Below, one piece after another: positions 6,417 through 14,939 of a stretch of 26,256 bases of DNA. Origin of the DNA: XYA12-FULL-58-9 sp001798605 (GTDB lineage: Bacteria > Myxococcota > XYA12-FULL-58-9); NCBI GenBank assembly GCA_036736205.1, contig DAINMX010000073.1:1-26256 (forward strand), in the 5' to 3' direction. The stretch's first letter is position 1. Every line of letters begins with the position of its first letter. Position numbers and translations under genes: made by a program. A model generated the notes under the pieces. It ran no database searches, was not told the origin of the DNA, and saw only the letters and a program-made list of their open reading frames with translations.

Positions 6417-8327
6417 TTAGCCACTCGGCAACTGTTGGACAAATAATGCGCCAGTGTCATTGTCGAATTGATAGACGAGCTCGCCACCGGGGTCACAGAC
6501 CACGAGCGCCGAGTCGACTGGCAATCCGCCAATCTTCAAAAATCGTACAGAATCAGGTTCATAGGCGTTCGTCGAAAAAATGCGCCGCCGGGAAATCGCC
6601 ATCGTTCCGCAAACTGCAAAAATATCCTCGCTGAACTCACCCACGTCCTCGAGTGTTTCAGCAGCGAATCTGTGCCCAGCATAATAGACGGACCCGTCGT
6701 CGTAGATGACCCTGCGGGTGGGATACCAATAGGAATCGGTGGTCACCGCCACTTGGGCGAGCGTGTTGGCAGATAAATCGAGTTTGTACAACCGCGCTTC
6801 TTCCCCCGCCGATTCGCCCACATAGAGAGCCAATCCGCTCGGATCCATCTCCACGTCAGCTTGAAAAACCGTATCGACGAGGTTGTCGTAGACCCTGCCG
6901 GTTGCAAACTCGATCAGCGTCACCTCGGCAAACTGATCCTGTTCCACATACGCCAACAGGCCCGTCGCTCCCAGAGCAAGCCGGAATGGATTACCCGCAA
7001 TCTGCAACGTCGATTTGAGCACCTTGTCGGGATCACTCAGATCAATCACTGCAATCGACGTCGAACCAAAGGTGGCCACAGCCATCACCGAAGCATCTGG
7101 GCTGAGGGCCATGTCCGTCGGGCTCGATCCGATGATCTCTGCGCGAACCGGCAAGAGCAAGTCTCGATCGATGAACACCAATTGATTCTGTTGACTGTCG
7201 AGCGCATAGATAAACGATCGAATCGGATCCGCGACGAGCTGATTAAAGTGATGTTGCGCAAGAGATCCAGGCGGGACGTTGGTCTCACCGAGTTGGTGCA
7301 CACCCACCAACGTATTTACGGCTGTGCGATGCAGCAACGAGCCTTGGGTGGACAGTTCGTAGAGCCAAGCCCCGTCATCAGAGAACACGGCACCCTCGTT
7401 GGGGTTAGGCCGGTTGGCGAAGCGCACAAACGTATCACCATCAAAGAGTACCTCCGCGGTAGCCAGAATCGAGCCGTCAGGTGTTGATGCCACGACTTGA
7501 TCACCAAGCCACCCCAGCATCCGCGACAGCGCTGAGGCGTTGTATGCACGACCGGCGTAGAACACTCGACCAGCCGTTTCGCTGAGGTGAACGTCGCGCT
7601 CCGGCGACGGCAAAGTGAATCCACCATCAAAGTGGTAAACATCGACCTCAGTCAGACCTCCCACCGTGTTATAGCGAATGAGCCGGGTTCCAGGCCGATT
7701 GGCCTCCCCCACAAAAAGAACCGATCCATCTGCGCTCGCGGCGAGGTCAGGCTCATGCAAAGTCGTGGGGGTGAGCTCTTCATCAACACCGGTGTTGAGA
7801 TTTACGAGATGGATCGAGGTGAAGACTTCTTCCTCGACATAAAAGACGCGATGCCCTGGTGCCCTGGCAACGCGGTACGGGGGAACTGACGTGGTGACAG
7901 AATCAGTCACCGTGCCGTCGAACGCGTCGACGACGGCAATCGACACCTGCCCAGGCAAGGCAACGTAGAGATAGAGGAGATCCGCAGACAAAGTGATGTC
8001 GGTGGGCGCGGAGCCGAGAGCGGTCACTGTGTGGACACTATCGTTATCCGTGTCAATGAAATGAATCGAGCCGGTGGTTACGTCGGCACCGTACAGCAGG
8101 CAGCGGGTGGGATGCTCGACCAAGGGCAAGAATGCTTGCGCGCCGTCAACGCGAATCGTGGAATGCGTCCCTGCGCAACGCCGTGCCGGACCTGCATCAC
8201 CACCCGCGACATCAGTATCGCCGACTGCATCGGTGTCACCGTCACGGGACCGTTCCTTCGTTTCGGAACAGGCAATCGTCGCGGCGAGTGCAGAAACCAG
8301 GATGAAAAAGCGCTGAACTTTTGTCAC
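6417..8327 (-). CDS. Beta-propeller (YVTN/YncE-like) lipoprotein
   Basis: The 636-residue product begins at a GTG preceded by AGGGA. A signal sequence leads to the lipobox A-T-I-A-Cys20, then an Asp/Gly-rich flexible stretch. The body has repeated blades of the type PTDITLSAD...LYVALPG...IAVVDA (about residue 105) and PTDMALSPD...VAVATFGSTSIAVIDL (about residue 405), plus DLAASADGSVLFVGE. These resemble seven-bladed YVTN-type propellers that often act as surface binding scaffolds. No catalytic motif is seen. The gene is first in a two-gene operon with the metallo-hydrolase. One partner is predicted outside the cytoplasm and the other inside, so direct contact is unlikely and any link would be regulatory. 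The partner ligand is unknown. Confidence 0.75.
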   Translation of the reverse strand: MTKVQRFFILVSALAATIACSETKERSRDGDTDAVGDTDVAGGDAGPARRCAGTHSTIRVDGAQAFLPLVEHPTRCLLYGADVTTGSIHFIDTDNDSVHTVTALGSAPTDITLSADLLYLYVALPGQVSIAVVDAFDGTVTDSVTTSVPPYRVARAPGHRVFYVEEEVFTSIHLVNLNTGVDEELTPTTLHEPDLAASADGSVLFVGEANRPGTRLIRYNTVGGLTEVDVYHFDGGFTLPSPERDVHLSETAGRVFYAGRAYNASALSRMLGWLGDQVVASTPDGSILATAEVLFDGDTFVRFANRPNPNEGAVFSDDGAWLYELSTQGSLLHRTAVNTLVGVHQLGETNVPPGSLAQHHFNQLVADPIRSFIYALDSQQNQLVFIDRDLLLPVRAEIIGSSPTDMALSPDASVMAVATFGSTSIAVIDLSDPDKVLKSTLQIAGNPFRLALGATGLLAYVEQDQFAEVTLIEFATGRVYDNLVDTVFQADVEMDPSGLALYVGESAGEEARLYKLDLSANTLAQVAVTTDSYWYPTRRVIYDDGSVYYAGHRFAAETLEDVGEFSEDIFAVCGTMAISRRRIFSTNAYEPDSVRFLKIGGLPVDSALVVCDPGGELVYQFDNDTGALFVQQLPSG

Positions 8328-8342
8328 CCAAGATCCCTAACA

Positions 8343-8371
8343 AGAATCTCCAGCACGGGCAATTCTGACAA
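8343..8371 (-). promoter_or_regulatory. Possible sigma-70-type promoter for the propeller operon
   Basis: Reading the minus strand, TTGTCA (8371-8366) is followed after 17 bases by GATTCT (8348-8343). The -35 fits well; the -10 is weak. A start site just downstream would leave a short leader holding AGGGA before the GTG at 8327. The 135-base interval also separates this gene from the divergent hydrolase gene. Confidence 0.25.
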
Positions 8372-8462
8372 TGGACACTGCTATCCCACACACCCGCTGC
8401 CTGATTCCATGGTGGTCGTACGGCGACCAATGCGCTACAACCTTCGCTCTTGGAGGTGGACC

Positions 8463-11400
8463 ATGGGCCGCGCTGTTGGCTGCTCCGTTGCGTTTTTCCT
8501 GTTGCTCTTGGCTGGCTGTTATTCCGGCGGCATGCCCCTTACGGGTTTTGCCGAGAGCGATGGAGAAGGTCCCGTGGTGGTGTGGGATATCTTCGACGAG
8601 CCACTTCCCGACATCCCATTTCCCAACGACATTGCCACCCGTCCTGACCGCACCGCGGGCACCGGACGTCGTGTCAATGCTTCTCTGCACGCCACAACCA
8701 GCTTCGAACGTAAGCTGCGGGTCAACATGGCCAAACTCGACGGTTTTGGCACTTACAACCCGATTTGGATTCGCTTCGAATCCCCCGACCCAGATCGCCC
8801 TGAGCTCGGCCGGCTCGATGTAGAACAGCTCAGGCGAGTACAGACCGCAGACACCCATTTCAACGACGACGCAATCCTGCTCATCAATGTCACGCCTTCG
8901 AGCCGCACCTACGGAGAGGCGACCCTCCTCGACTTTGGCAACGGCAACTTCCCAATTACTATCGAACGGGAAGACCGCTACTTTGAAAACGATCCACGTA
9001 TTTGCGCTTCGAATCTGCTGTACGACACATACGAAGAAGACACCGACGGCGACGGCAACTTTGACGTTTGGGAGGACATCAACCAAAACGGCGAACTCGA
9101 TGCGGGAGAAGACGTGGATGGCGACGGCACTCTCGACGTCAATGAAGACACCGACGATGACGGCACCTTCGATCATCCCAACCTTTGGGGTGCGGTGCGA
9201 GGCGACCTAGACGACTACGATCCCTGCGCCGCAGACGACAACCGCGACTACAACGATCTCATCTCCTTTTATGAGCTTTCCACCAACACGCTGGTGTTTC
9301 GGCCGATCTTTCCGCTCGAAGAGCGCACCACCTATGCAGTGGTCATAACCCGCGATCTGGTGGACATCGACGGCAACTCTATCCGCTCACCGTTCCCTTA
9401 CGTACACCATTTGCAACAAACCGAGGCCTTGCGACCCCTATTCGAGGACGGGCTGCTACAGCAGTTCGGCCGTAGCGCCGATGATGTCGCCTTTGCGTGG
9501 ACCTACACCACCCAGAGCGTCACCGAAGGCTTGGTCAAAATTCGCGAGGGTTTGCACGGATACGGGCCCTTGGCCGATCTGCACGACCTCTACCCCCCAA
9601 ACATCGACGACGTCCTGCCGGTTTCCGAAGCCCCGGGCATCGAAGCCTATCTCATGCGGCCCAACGACTTGACGAAGATCATTGAGCTCGTCGCGGACAA
9701 GGTCGATTTTGGTTTTAGCACCGACGACATCCAGCCGCTGCTCGACACCTATGGTGCTGTCGACTACCTCGTGGCCGGTGAATACACCTCCCCCGATTTC
9801 ATCGACGCTGGCGGTGGCTCCTTCGACATCGACTACTACACTGGCAAAGCAACGCACAGTCCCTTGGGCATTCGCTTCTTGCTGGTGGTGCCCAAGAAAC
9901 AATACGGCACCGCTCCCTTCCCCGTAGCCCTGTATTGCCACGGTTACACCTCGATGAAGATCGAGCCCTTGGCCTTCGCCGGTATTCTTGCCAAGTTCGG
10001 CATCGCAACCTTCGGCATCGACGCCTACAGCCATGGCATTCCCCTCGGCGGCGAGTTCGACGCCATCATCAGCGAGCTGTTAGTCCAACTCGGCGGCGCG
10101 GGGCTCACGCCGTTTTGGGACGCCATCAAAAAAGACCGAGCCCGCGACCTCAACAATGACGGCCTCACCGAGCCCGGCGGTGATTTTTGGACCAACGACA
10201 TGTTCCATACCCGCGACAGCGTACGTCAGACCGCAGTCGACTACCTGCAGGCCATTCGGGTATTGCAGGCGTTCAATGGCGAACGCCGATGGGCAGAGGA
10301 CCAGAACGCCGATGGCATCGCCAATGACCTCGCCGGAGACTTCAACGCCGATGGCGTGGTCGATGTCGGTGGTCCCAACAGCCCGTACTACATTCTCGGC
10401 ACCTCCATGGGTGGCATCAACTCAACAATCATCGGCGGACTCGATCCCGCGGTCAGCGCCGCCGCACCCATCTCCGCCGGCGGGGGCCTCTTGGAAGTCG
10501 GACTGCGCACAGATCTGAGCAACGTCAACCAAGCGGTCATCCTGCCGATGCTTGGACCGATGGTGCTCACCCGCCCGAGCTTGGCCGACTCGCGCCTCGC
10601 CGTTGTGGAATGGCTGGTCAACGACGTCTTTGCCAAACAGAAGGTGCCGTTCGCCCTCGTCGGCAAACTTGAGCCCACCGGCCCCGCCTGCTCCGATGAG
10701 TCGCCGTGCGCCGGCAACAATGAACGCTGCTCGGCGGGCCGTTGCACCCGCGTCGTGGATGAGCTCCGCCGCGGCGACATCCTCGAGGTCGAAAACCAGA
10801 AAAATGGCAAGATCGACCGGGTCGTTATCGGCGAAGGACTCACCTCCCGCTCACACATCAGCGCCGATCGCGGCGACCCCATCGCCGTGCGTATCTGGCG
10901 GCCCGATGGCACCCTGCTCAAAGAAATAGACACCTTTGAAAAGGAGGTCGAAAGTTTCCAAGGCAAACCCTTCGCCGTAGGCGAGAAACTCGTCGCCATC
11001 CAAGAGGGCCTGGGCTATCGCCGCAACACCCCCAACTTGCGTCGACTCATTGGCCTTGCCCAAACCATTCTCGAGCCCGCGGACCCAGTCAACTACGCCG
11101 TCAAATACAACGACCCGCTGTTCGTCCGCCCCGAGGGCGCATCCCCAACAAACCTGCTTGCCATCCTCACCCTCGGCGACATGACCGTGCCGATTTCCAC
11201 GGGCGTCGCTCTCGGCCGCGCCGCCGGCGTCATCGAGTTCAAAGTGCCCGACCCCGTGTATGGCAAGACCCACAACCAGCTACTCATCGATAACCATGTG
11301 GTCGAGGCCGTGGAGAAGCTACACTATTTCGCCAACGATCCGTGTCACTACCACCCGAGTGATGTCAACTTTGACATCGACGACCTTTCGAATGGCTTGC

Positions 11401-11792
11401 ACGAAGCAGATCTTCCCCGGCTCAACCACATCGTCCGCCCCCCCGCGTGTGCAGAAGCTGACCCGCCCCCCCAGTGCGAGGTAGAGTGCACCCCCATGCC
11501 GCCCTTGCGCGCATCCGCCCAGAACGAGCACGGCGTTCGCGCCGTCCGCTTCCCCGCCCTCAACCCGCGGGGTCAGCACGCTGTCGATCTTCCCCGGCCG
11601 GATTCGTCGTTTGATACTTCAACCTTCACGATCAATCAGATCGGCCTGTTTTTACGCTCCGGTGGAACGATCCTGAGCGATCATCCCTGCCTCGAAGCCA
11701 ACGACTGTTCAACATGCGCAGGGGAGCGAGACTGCCCGCCCCTGCCACCGCCGTCGTATTTGGATATCAACGGTACTGGATCGGGAGAGTAA
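8463..11792 (+). CDS. Large lipoprotein alpha/beta-hydrolase with calcium-loop repeats
   Basis: The product is about 1109 residues from ATG 8463, chosen because GGAGG lies six bases upstream and a classical signal with lipobox LLAGCys19 follows. Longer in-frame starts would overlap the divergent gene. The N-terminal part contains an Ig-like/adhesin-type region (LEERTTYAVVITRDL). An Asp-rich block at about residues 193-237 has repeated D-x-D-x-D-G (thrombospondin-3/dockerin-like) loops. The hydrolase part has YCHGYTSM (about 492) and the nucleophile elbow GTSMGG (Ser about 648). Candidate acid and base are Asp about 906 (GDMTVP) and His about 945 (DNHVVE). Further D-x-N-x-D-G loops sit inside the hydrolase (about 563 and 613-632), and a Cys-rich insert lies at about 742-760. 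It resembles bacterial virulence-factor lipases in outline. Surface esterase or lipase is the best guess. Confidence 0.75.
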   Translation: MGRAVGCSVAFFLLLLAGCYSGGMPLTGFAESDGEGPVVVWDIFDEPLPDIPFPNDIATRPDRTAGTGRRVNASLHATTSFERKLRVNMAKLDGFGTYNPIWIRFESPDPDRPELGRLDVEQLRRVQTADTHFNDDAILLINVTPSSRTYGEATLLDFGNGNFPITIEREDRYFENDPRICASNLLYDTYEEDTDGDGNFDVWEDINQNGELDAGEDVDGDGTLDVNEDTDDDGTFDHPNLWGAVRGDLDDYDPCAADDNRDYNDLISFYELSTNTLVFRPIFPLEERTTYAVVITRDLVDIDGNSIRSPFPYVHHLQQTEALRPLFEDGLLQQFGRSADDVAFAWTYTTQSVTEGLVKIREGLHGYGPLADLHDLYPPNIDDVLPVSEAPGIEAYLMRPNDLTKIIELVADKVDFGFSTDDIQPLLDTYGAVDYLVAGEYTSPDFIDAGGGSFDIDYYTGKATHSPLGIRFLLVVPKKQYGTAPFPVALYCHGYTSMKIEPLAFAGILAKFGIATFGIDAYSHGIPLGGEFDAIISELLVQLGGAGLTPFWDAIKKDRARDLNNDGLTEPGGDFWTNDMFHTRDSVRQTAVDYLQAIRVLQAFNGERRWAEDQNADGIANDLAGDFNADGVVDVGGPNSPYYILGTSMGGINSTIIGGLDPAVSAAAPISAGGGLLEVGLRTDLSNVNQAVILPMLGPMVLTRPSLADSRLAVVEWLVNDVFAKQKVPFALVGKLEPTGPACSDESPCAGNNERCSAGRCTRVVDELRRGDILEVENQKNGKIDRVVIGEGLTSRSHISADRGDPIAVRIWRPDGTLLKEIDTFEKEVESFQGKPFAVGEKLVAIQEGLGYRRNTPNLRRLIGLAQTILEPADPVNYAVKYNDPLFVRPEGASPTNLLAILTLGDMTVPISTGVALGRAAGVIEFKVPDPVYGKTHNQLLIDNHVVEAVEKLHYFANDPCHYHPSDVNFDIDDLSNGLHEADLPRLNHIVRPPACAEADPPPQCEVECTPMPPLRASAQNEHGVRAVRFPALNPRGQHAVDLPRPDSSFDTSTFTINQIGLFLRSGGTILSDHPCLEANDCSTCAGERDCPPLPPPSYLDINGTGSGE

Positions 11793-11799
11793 GCCTAGG

Positions 11800-13188
11800 T
11801 CAGTCTTCCACAACGAGAACGCAAGCGCGACCATCTTGGGTGGTGGGCCAATTGGTGTCCAAGTCATTGGCGGCCCATGAGTCGAGCCAATCAGGCCCTG
11901 CGGCAACGACGTAGAATCCCTTGGCTGTGTCGGAGGCGAATCCACCGGTCGCTCCCGTGGGAGCAGACTCAGAGAAGAAACACGCGAAGTTGTTGTTGAG
12001 TACCTCCCAACTGTCACCGCTGTAGCCATCGTTGGAGAAGAAGCCACTGCGATAGGGGGCGAAGAATCCCGGAGGTGTACTCCAGGCATCAGGTACTCCA
12101 TCCATGTTTGCATCCTTCCAAATTGCGTACCAATTGCCGCAGGCAGCGGAGACCGCCCAGGCATTGGAGCCAGACACGCCACCGTCCTCTTCAATGAAGA
12201 ACCGGCATGGCATTCCATCCCACGGTGCTGCAATCAATTCCCCGGCGAAACTCCAATTGACCACCGCGAGGCTGATGGCGCAGCCGTCGGGATCGGCGCA
12301 CAGAGAGAGCAACCGCGCGTTGTCGACTGCCAGGGATTGGACTGTCGTACCCGCATTCACCCGCACGACCATGCGGTCGGAGTTGACGTCCAGCTCCGTG
12401 GGCGTTGCGCTGTTGTTGTAATAGTAGGTCGTGCCAGCACTGCCGCCACTGCCGCCGCCAACGACACGATCGGCGAGGATCTGATCCGTGCCGGTGTTGA
12501 TCGAAGCGATGAGGTCATTGCCGGTCGGAACGGGTACGTCGATGTCGACATTGTCTGCATCAATGATGAAGGCCGACGCATTGATGGCGGTAACGATGGA
12601 TTCGGCGGTCATGGACGCGCCGTCCTCACCCTTGGGCCCCTGGACACCTTGAAGAACAAACAGGTTGGCTTGGTCTTCACCGGCGCTGTTGACCACGCTC
12701 AGGGTGAAATAGCCCGCGGCCGGCTGACCCGCCGGAGTGTTGAGAGGAGTCGTGATCGCCAGATCCACGACGCCATCGAGGTCACGGCCACCCGCCGCCA
12801 CTTCCAGCGCATACGGTCCACCGGCAGTACCGTCAGTCCGAGTGAGTGTAAACGCCGAACGAGCGAGGCCCGAGCCGCTCACGATGAAATGGTCACCTAT
12901 ACATGGCGAGTTGGGTGGGTCCGTGTCGGGGCAGATTTGGGAGCTCGAGCCGACAACATTGGTGATCTTCGGTCCTGAGGTACGTTCGCCTTCAACACAG
13001 AGGTTCTTTGGGCCGCAATTGAAACCGGGTGCGCAGTCCGGGTCTGTCTGGCAAATCTGCTCGCACTTGTGCTCTTCGCAAACGTATCCAGCGTCACACT
13101 CGGTGTCAGCGACGCAGCCTGAAACATCCTGGCCGTCACACCCGAGGCCAGCGAGGATAAACGGGATCACAACAATGAGGCGGTACAT
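11800..13188 (-). CDS. Cys-rich, collagen-like-segment lipoprotein of unknown function
   Basis: The product has 462 residues, with AAGGAG eight bases before the ATG and a lipobox LAGLGCys17. Residues about 20-70 hold two disulfide-type modules (DTECDAGYVC...C and DPDCAPGFNC...C). A beta-sandwich-like segment with IVSGSGL follows. A short Gly-x-y stretch GVQGPKGEDG (about 185-195) leads into a predicted helical/oligomerisation region (AESIVTAINASAF). The C-terminal half is Trp- and Gly-rich with paired cysteines (SLCADPDGC; MPCRFF; SAACGNW), ending near ACVLVVED. The arrangement recalls trimeric surface or fibre proteins, where a collagen-like run precedes a head domain. It ends seven bases from the convergent hydrolase gene, and its start faces the ECF sigma gene, so it could be a target of that sigma factor. 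No enzyme motif. Confidence 0.7.
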   Translation of the reverse strand: MYRLIVVIPFILAGLGCDGQDVSGCVADTECDAGYVCEEHKCEQICQTDPDCAPGFNCGPKNLCVEGERTSGPKITNVVGSSSQICPDTDPPNSPCIGDHFIVSGSGLARSAFTLTRTDGTAGGPYALEVAAGGRDLDGVVDLAITTPLNTPAGQPAAGYFTLSVVNSAGEDQANLFVLQGVQGPKGEDGASMTAESIVTAINASAFIIDADNVDIDVPVPTGNDLIASINTGTDQILADRVVGGGSGGSAGTTYYYNNSATPTELDVNSDRMVVRVNAGTTVQSLAVDNARLLSLCADPDGCAISLAVVNWSFAGELIAAPWDGMPCRFFIEEDGGVSGSNAWAVSAACGNWYAIWKDANMDGVPDAWSTPPGFFAPYRSGFFSNDGYSGDSWEVLNNNFACFFSESAPTGATGGFASDTAKGFYVVAAGPDWLDSWAANDLDTNWPTTQDGRACVLVVED

Positions 13189-13291
13189 AGGCTACACTCC
13201 TTAGTGTCGTCACAGAATCATCATTTATCAATGCGCTTTACTATCCCACTTACACACTGTAGCCCAGATCGGGTTGTTTGTCCCGTTGCTA

Positions 13292-13317
13292 GGAATACCC
13301 AAGGACCCAGGGACGTT
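13292..13317 (+). promoter_or_regulatory. Possible ECF-type promoter ahead of the sigma gene
   Basis: GGAAT (13292-13296), a 17-base spacer and CGTT (13314-13317) resemble the GGAAC/CGT pattern of ECF-sigma promoters, which are commonly self-activated. It lies 53 bases before the chosen ATG at 13370. A single site proves little, and the -35 differs from consensus at its last base. Confidence 0.3.
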
Positions 13318-13369
13318 GTACCATGCAGTGGCCCAGGGCACCTCGTTGACGCAAATTGGAAACGACAAA

Positions 13370-14044
13370 ATGGCATTCTTTGGCAAGAAAAAGATCAAGG
13401 ATTTCGATGAGTTCGAAGAACTCATCGAGTTGCACTTAGACGGCATGTACCGGGTGGCCATGCGCTACACCCGTGAGCCCAGTGCCGCTGAGGATCTGGT
13501 GCAAGACACCGTGGTTCGAGCCCTCAGATTTCGTGATCACTTCGAGCTCGGCACCAACTTCAAGGCTTGGATCTATACGGTCCTGACTCACACATTCATT
13601 CACAAGTACCGCCGCAAGAAGAGAGAGCGGGAGCTTCTCGAGGGACAGAACCGGGAGGACGTCCAACATCAGCTCGAATCTGAGTCGGCCCGTGACGCCG
13701 CCACCGAGCCCGAGCAGGCTTATCTCGATCGGATGCTCAGCGACGATGTTGTCCATGCCCTCGACGCCTTGCCAGAGGAGTTCCGCACGGTCATCGTCTT
13801 ATGTGATTTGGAGGGCCTCAGTTACAAAGACATCGCCGAGGTTGTCGACTGCCCGGTCGGAACGGTGATGAGCCGCCTCTATCGTGGCAGGCGTATCCTG
13901 GAACAGAAGCTGTATGGCCTTGCGGTCGAGCAAGGCATTGTCAGGGCCTCGGGGACAGCGGAAAAATCGGGTGGGGAGGACGCCTGCGCACAAGAGCGGG
14001 AGATCCTCGATCTGCAGATGTTTCGCAGGCGCAAGGACGGGTGA
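13370..14044 (+). CDS. ECF-family RNA polymerase sigma factor
   Basis: The product has 224 residues from ATG 13370; an upstream in-frame start at 13274 would add a non-conserved leader. Region 2 (about 22-85) shows MYRVAMRYTREPSAAEDLVQD followed by FKAWIYTVLTHTFIHKYRRKKRE, the core-binding and -10-recognition part, with an Ala-Glu-Asp-Leu-Val-Gln-Asp helix typical of ECF factors. Region 4 (about 128-180) shows LPEEFRTVIVLCDLEGLSYKDIAEV, then CPVGTVMSRLYRGRR, the -35-recognition helix-turn-helix. A 35-residue basic tail after region 4 is extra. The anti-sigma gene begins 88 bases downstream on the same strand. Targets are unknown; likely candidates are its own promoter and the divergent lipoprotein gene. 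Very likely correct as a class assignment. Confidence 0.93.
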   Translation: MAFFGKKKIKDFDEFEELIELHLDGMYRVAMRYTREPSAAEDLVQDTVVRALRFRDHFELGTNFKAWIYTVLTHTFIHKYRRKKRERELLEGQNREDVQHQLESESARDAATEPEQAYLDRMLSDDVVHALDALPEEFRTVIVLCDLEGLSYKDIAEVVDCPVGTVMSRLYRGRRILEQKLYGLAVEQGIVRASGTAEKSGGEDACAQEREILDLQMFRRRKDG

Positions 14045-14132
14045 TGCCGATGTGTTCCACTGGAAGATCGACTCGCCGCGCAGGTTGCATGGCAGAACGA
14101 ATGCATGACGGATGCGGGAGAAAGACAAAGCC

Positions 14133-14888
14133 ATGAGTATGTCGTGTGAAGAAGCCCAACGCGCCATTGTCTGGCTGCTCGATGACGAAATCGATCCGAC
14201 CGGGATGCTGGAGATCGAGGAGCACGTCGATGGATGTGAAGCGTGTCGAACCCGATTGCAGAGAGAGAGCAAGCTACGCCAAACCGTGCGCCGCGCTGGC
14301 GCGACAACGACGGCGCCACCAAGACTGCGACGCCACATTCGCCAGGTACTCGACAACGAGCGCAAACGTCAAGGTCCCTTTGCACAACTGTGGCCAGCGG
14401 CAGCGGCGGCAGCGATTCTTCTCGCCTTACTGTGGAAGGGCAGCACCAGCGGTGTTCTCCCGGACCTCGATGAGGCGGCCCAAATGCACGCAAACCTGCC
14501 ACTCGACGTCGTTTCCGCCGATGTTGGCGAGGTGCAACGCTTCTTCGAAGGCAAAGTGCCGTTCTCTGTGCAACTGCCGCAGGTGACGGGAAGCACGGTG
14601 CGAAGCTTCGGCGGCCGCGTCACCCATTTGCGTGATCGCCAGGCCGCCTACGTGCGCTACGATATGCCCCGCAGTCGCGTTGCTGTGTTCGTGTATCAAG
14701 ATCCTGGGAATCGCCAATCGGAGCTCGAACAAGGCTACCGTGTGGGCCAACGACAGATGGCCATACAGCGTGTTCGCGGTTACACCATTGCCCGTTGGCG
14801 CTCTTCGGGCCTCGTTTACTCCGTGGTCACTGATCTGCCACCGAACGAGATCGGTCACCTTCTCGAGTTTCCCCAGATGCGCAGGTAA
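14133..14888 (+). CDS. Membrane-anchored zinc-finger anti-sigma factor
   Basis: The product has 251 residues from ATG 14133, with GGAG at 14117-14120 upstream; ATG 14112 and ATG 14139 are alternatives. The N-terminal zinc-binding anti-sigma (ZAS) pattern is complete: Cys5-x25-His31-x3-Cys35-x2-Cys38 (context EEHVDGCEAC). A basic stretch precedes one transmembrane helix at about 86-101 (LWPAAAAAAILLALLW). The remaining 150 residues should be outside the cytoplasmic membrane and could be the sensing part; they contain VTHLRDRQAAYVRYDM and no family I can name. By analogy with RsrA/ChrR-type and membrane anti-sigma factors, it should hold the upstream ECF sigma factor until a signal, possibly proteolysis or redox change, releases it. 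It ends 51 bases from the convergent glnE stop. Confidence 0.88.
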   Translation: MSMSCEEAQRAIVWLLDDEIDPTGMLEIEEHVDGCEACRTRLQRESKLRQTVRRAGATTTAPPRLRRHIRQVLDNERKRQGPFAQLWPAAAAAAILLALLWKGSTSGVLPDLDEAAQMHANLPLDVVSADVGEVQRFFEGKVPFSVQLPQVTGSTVRSFGGRVTHLRDRQAAYVRYDMPRSRVAVFVYQDPGNRQSELEQGYRVGQRQMAIQRVRGYTIARWRSSGLVYSVVTDLPPNEIGHLLEFPQMRR

Positions 14889-14939
14889 TCCGTCCGCATA
14901 CTCCGTTCGCTGCCTTTGCCGCTGTCGATCTCGGTTTCG

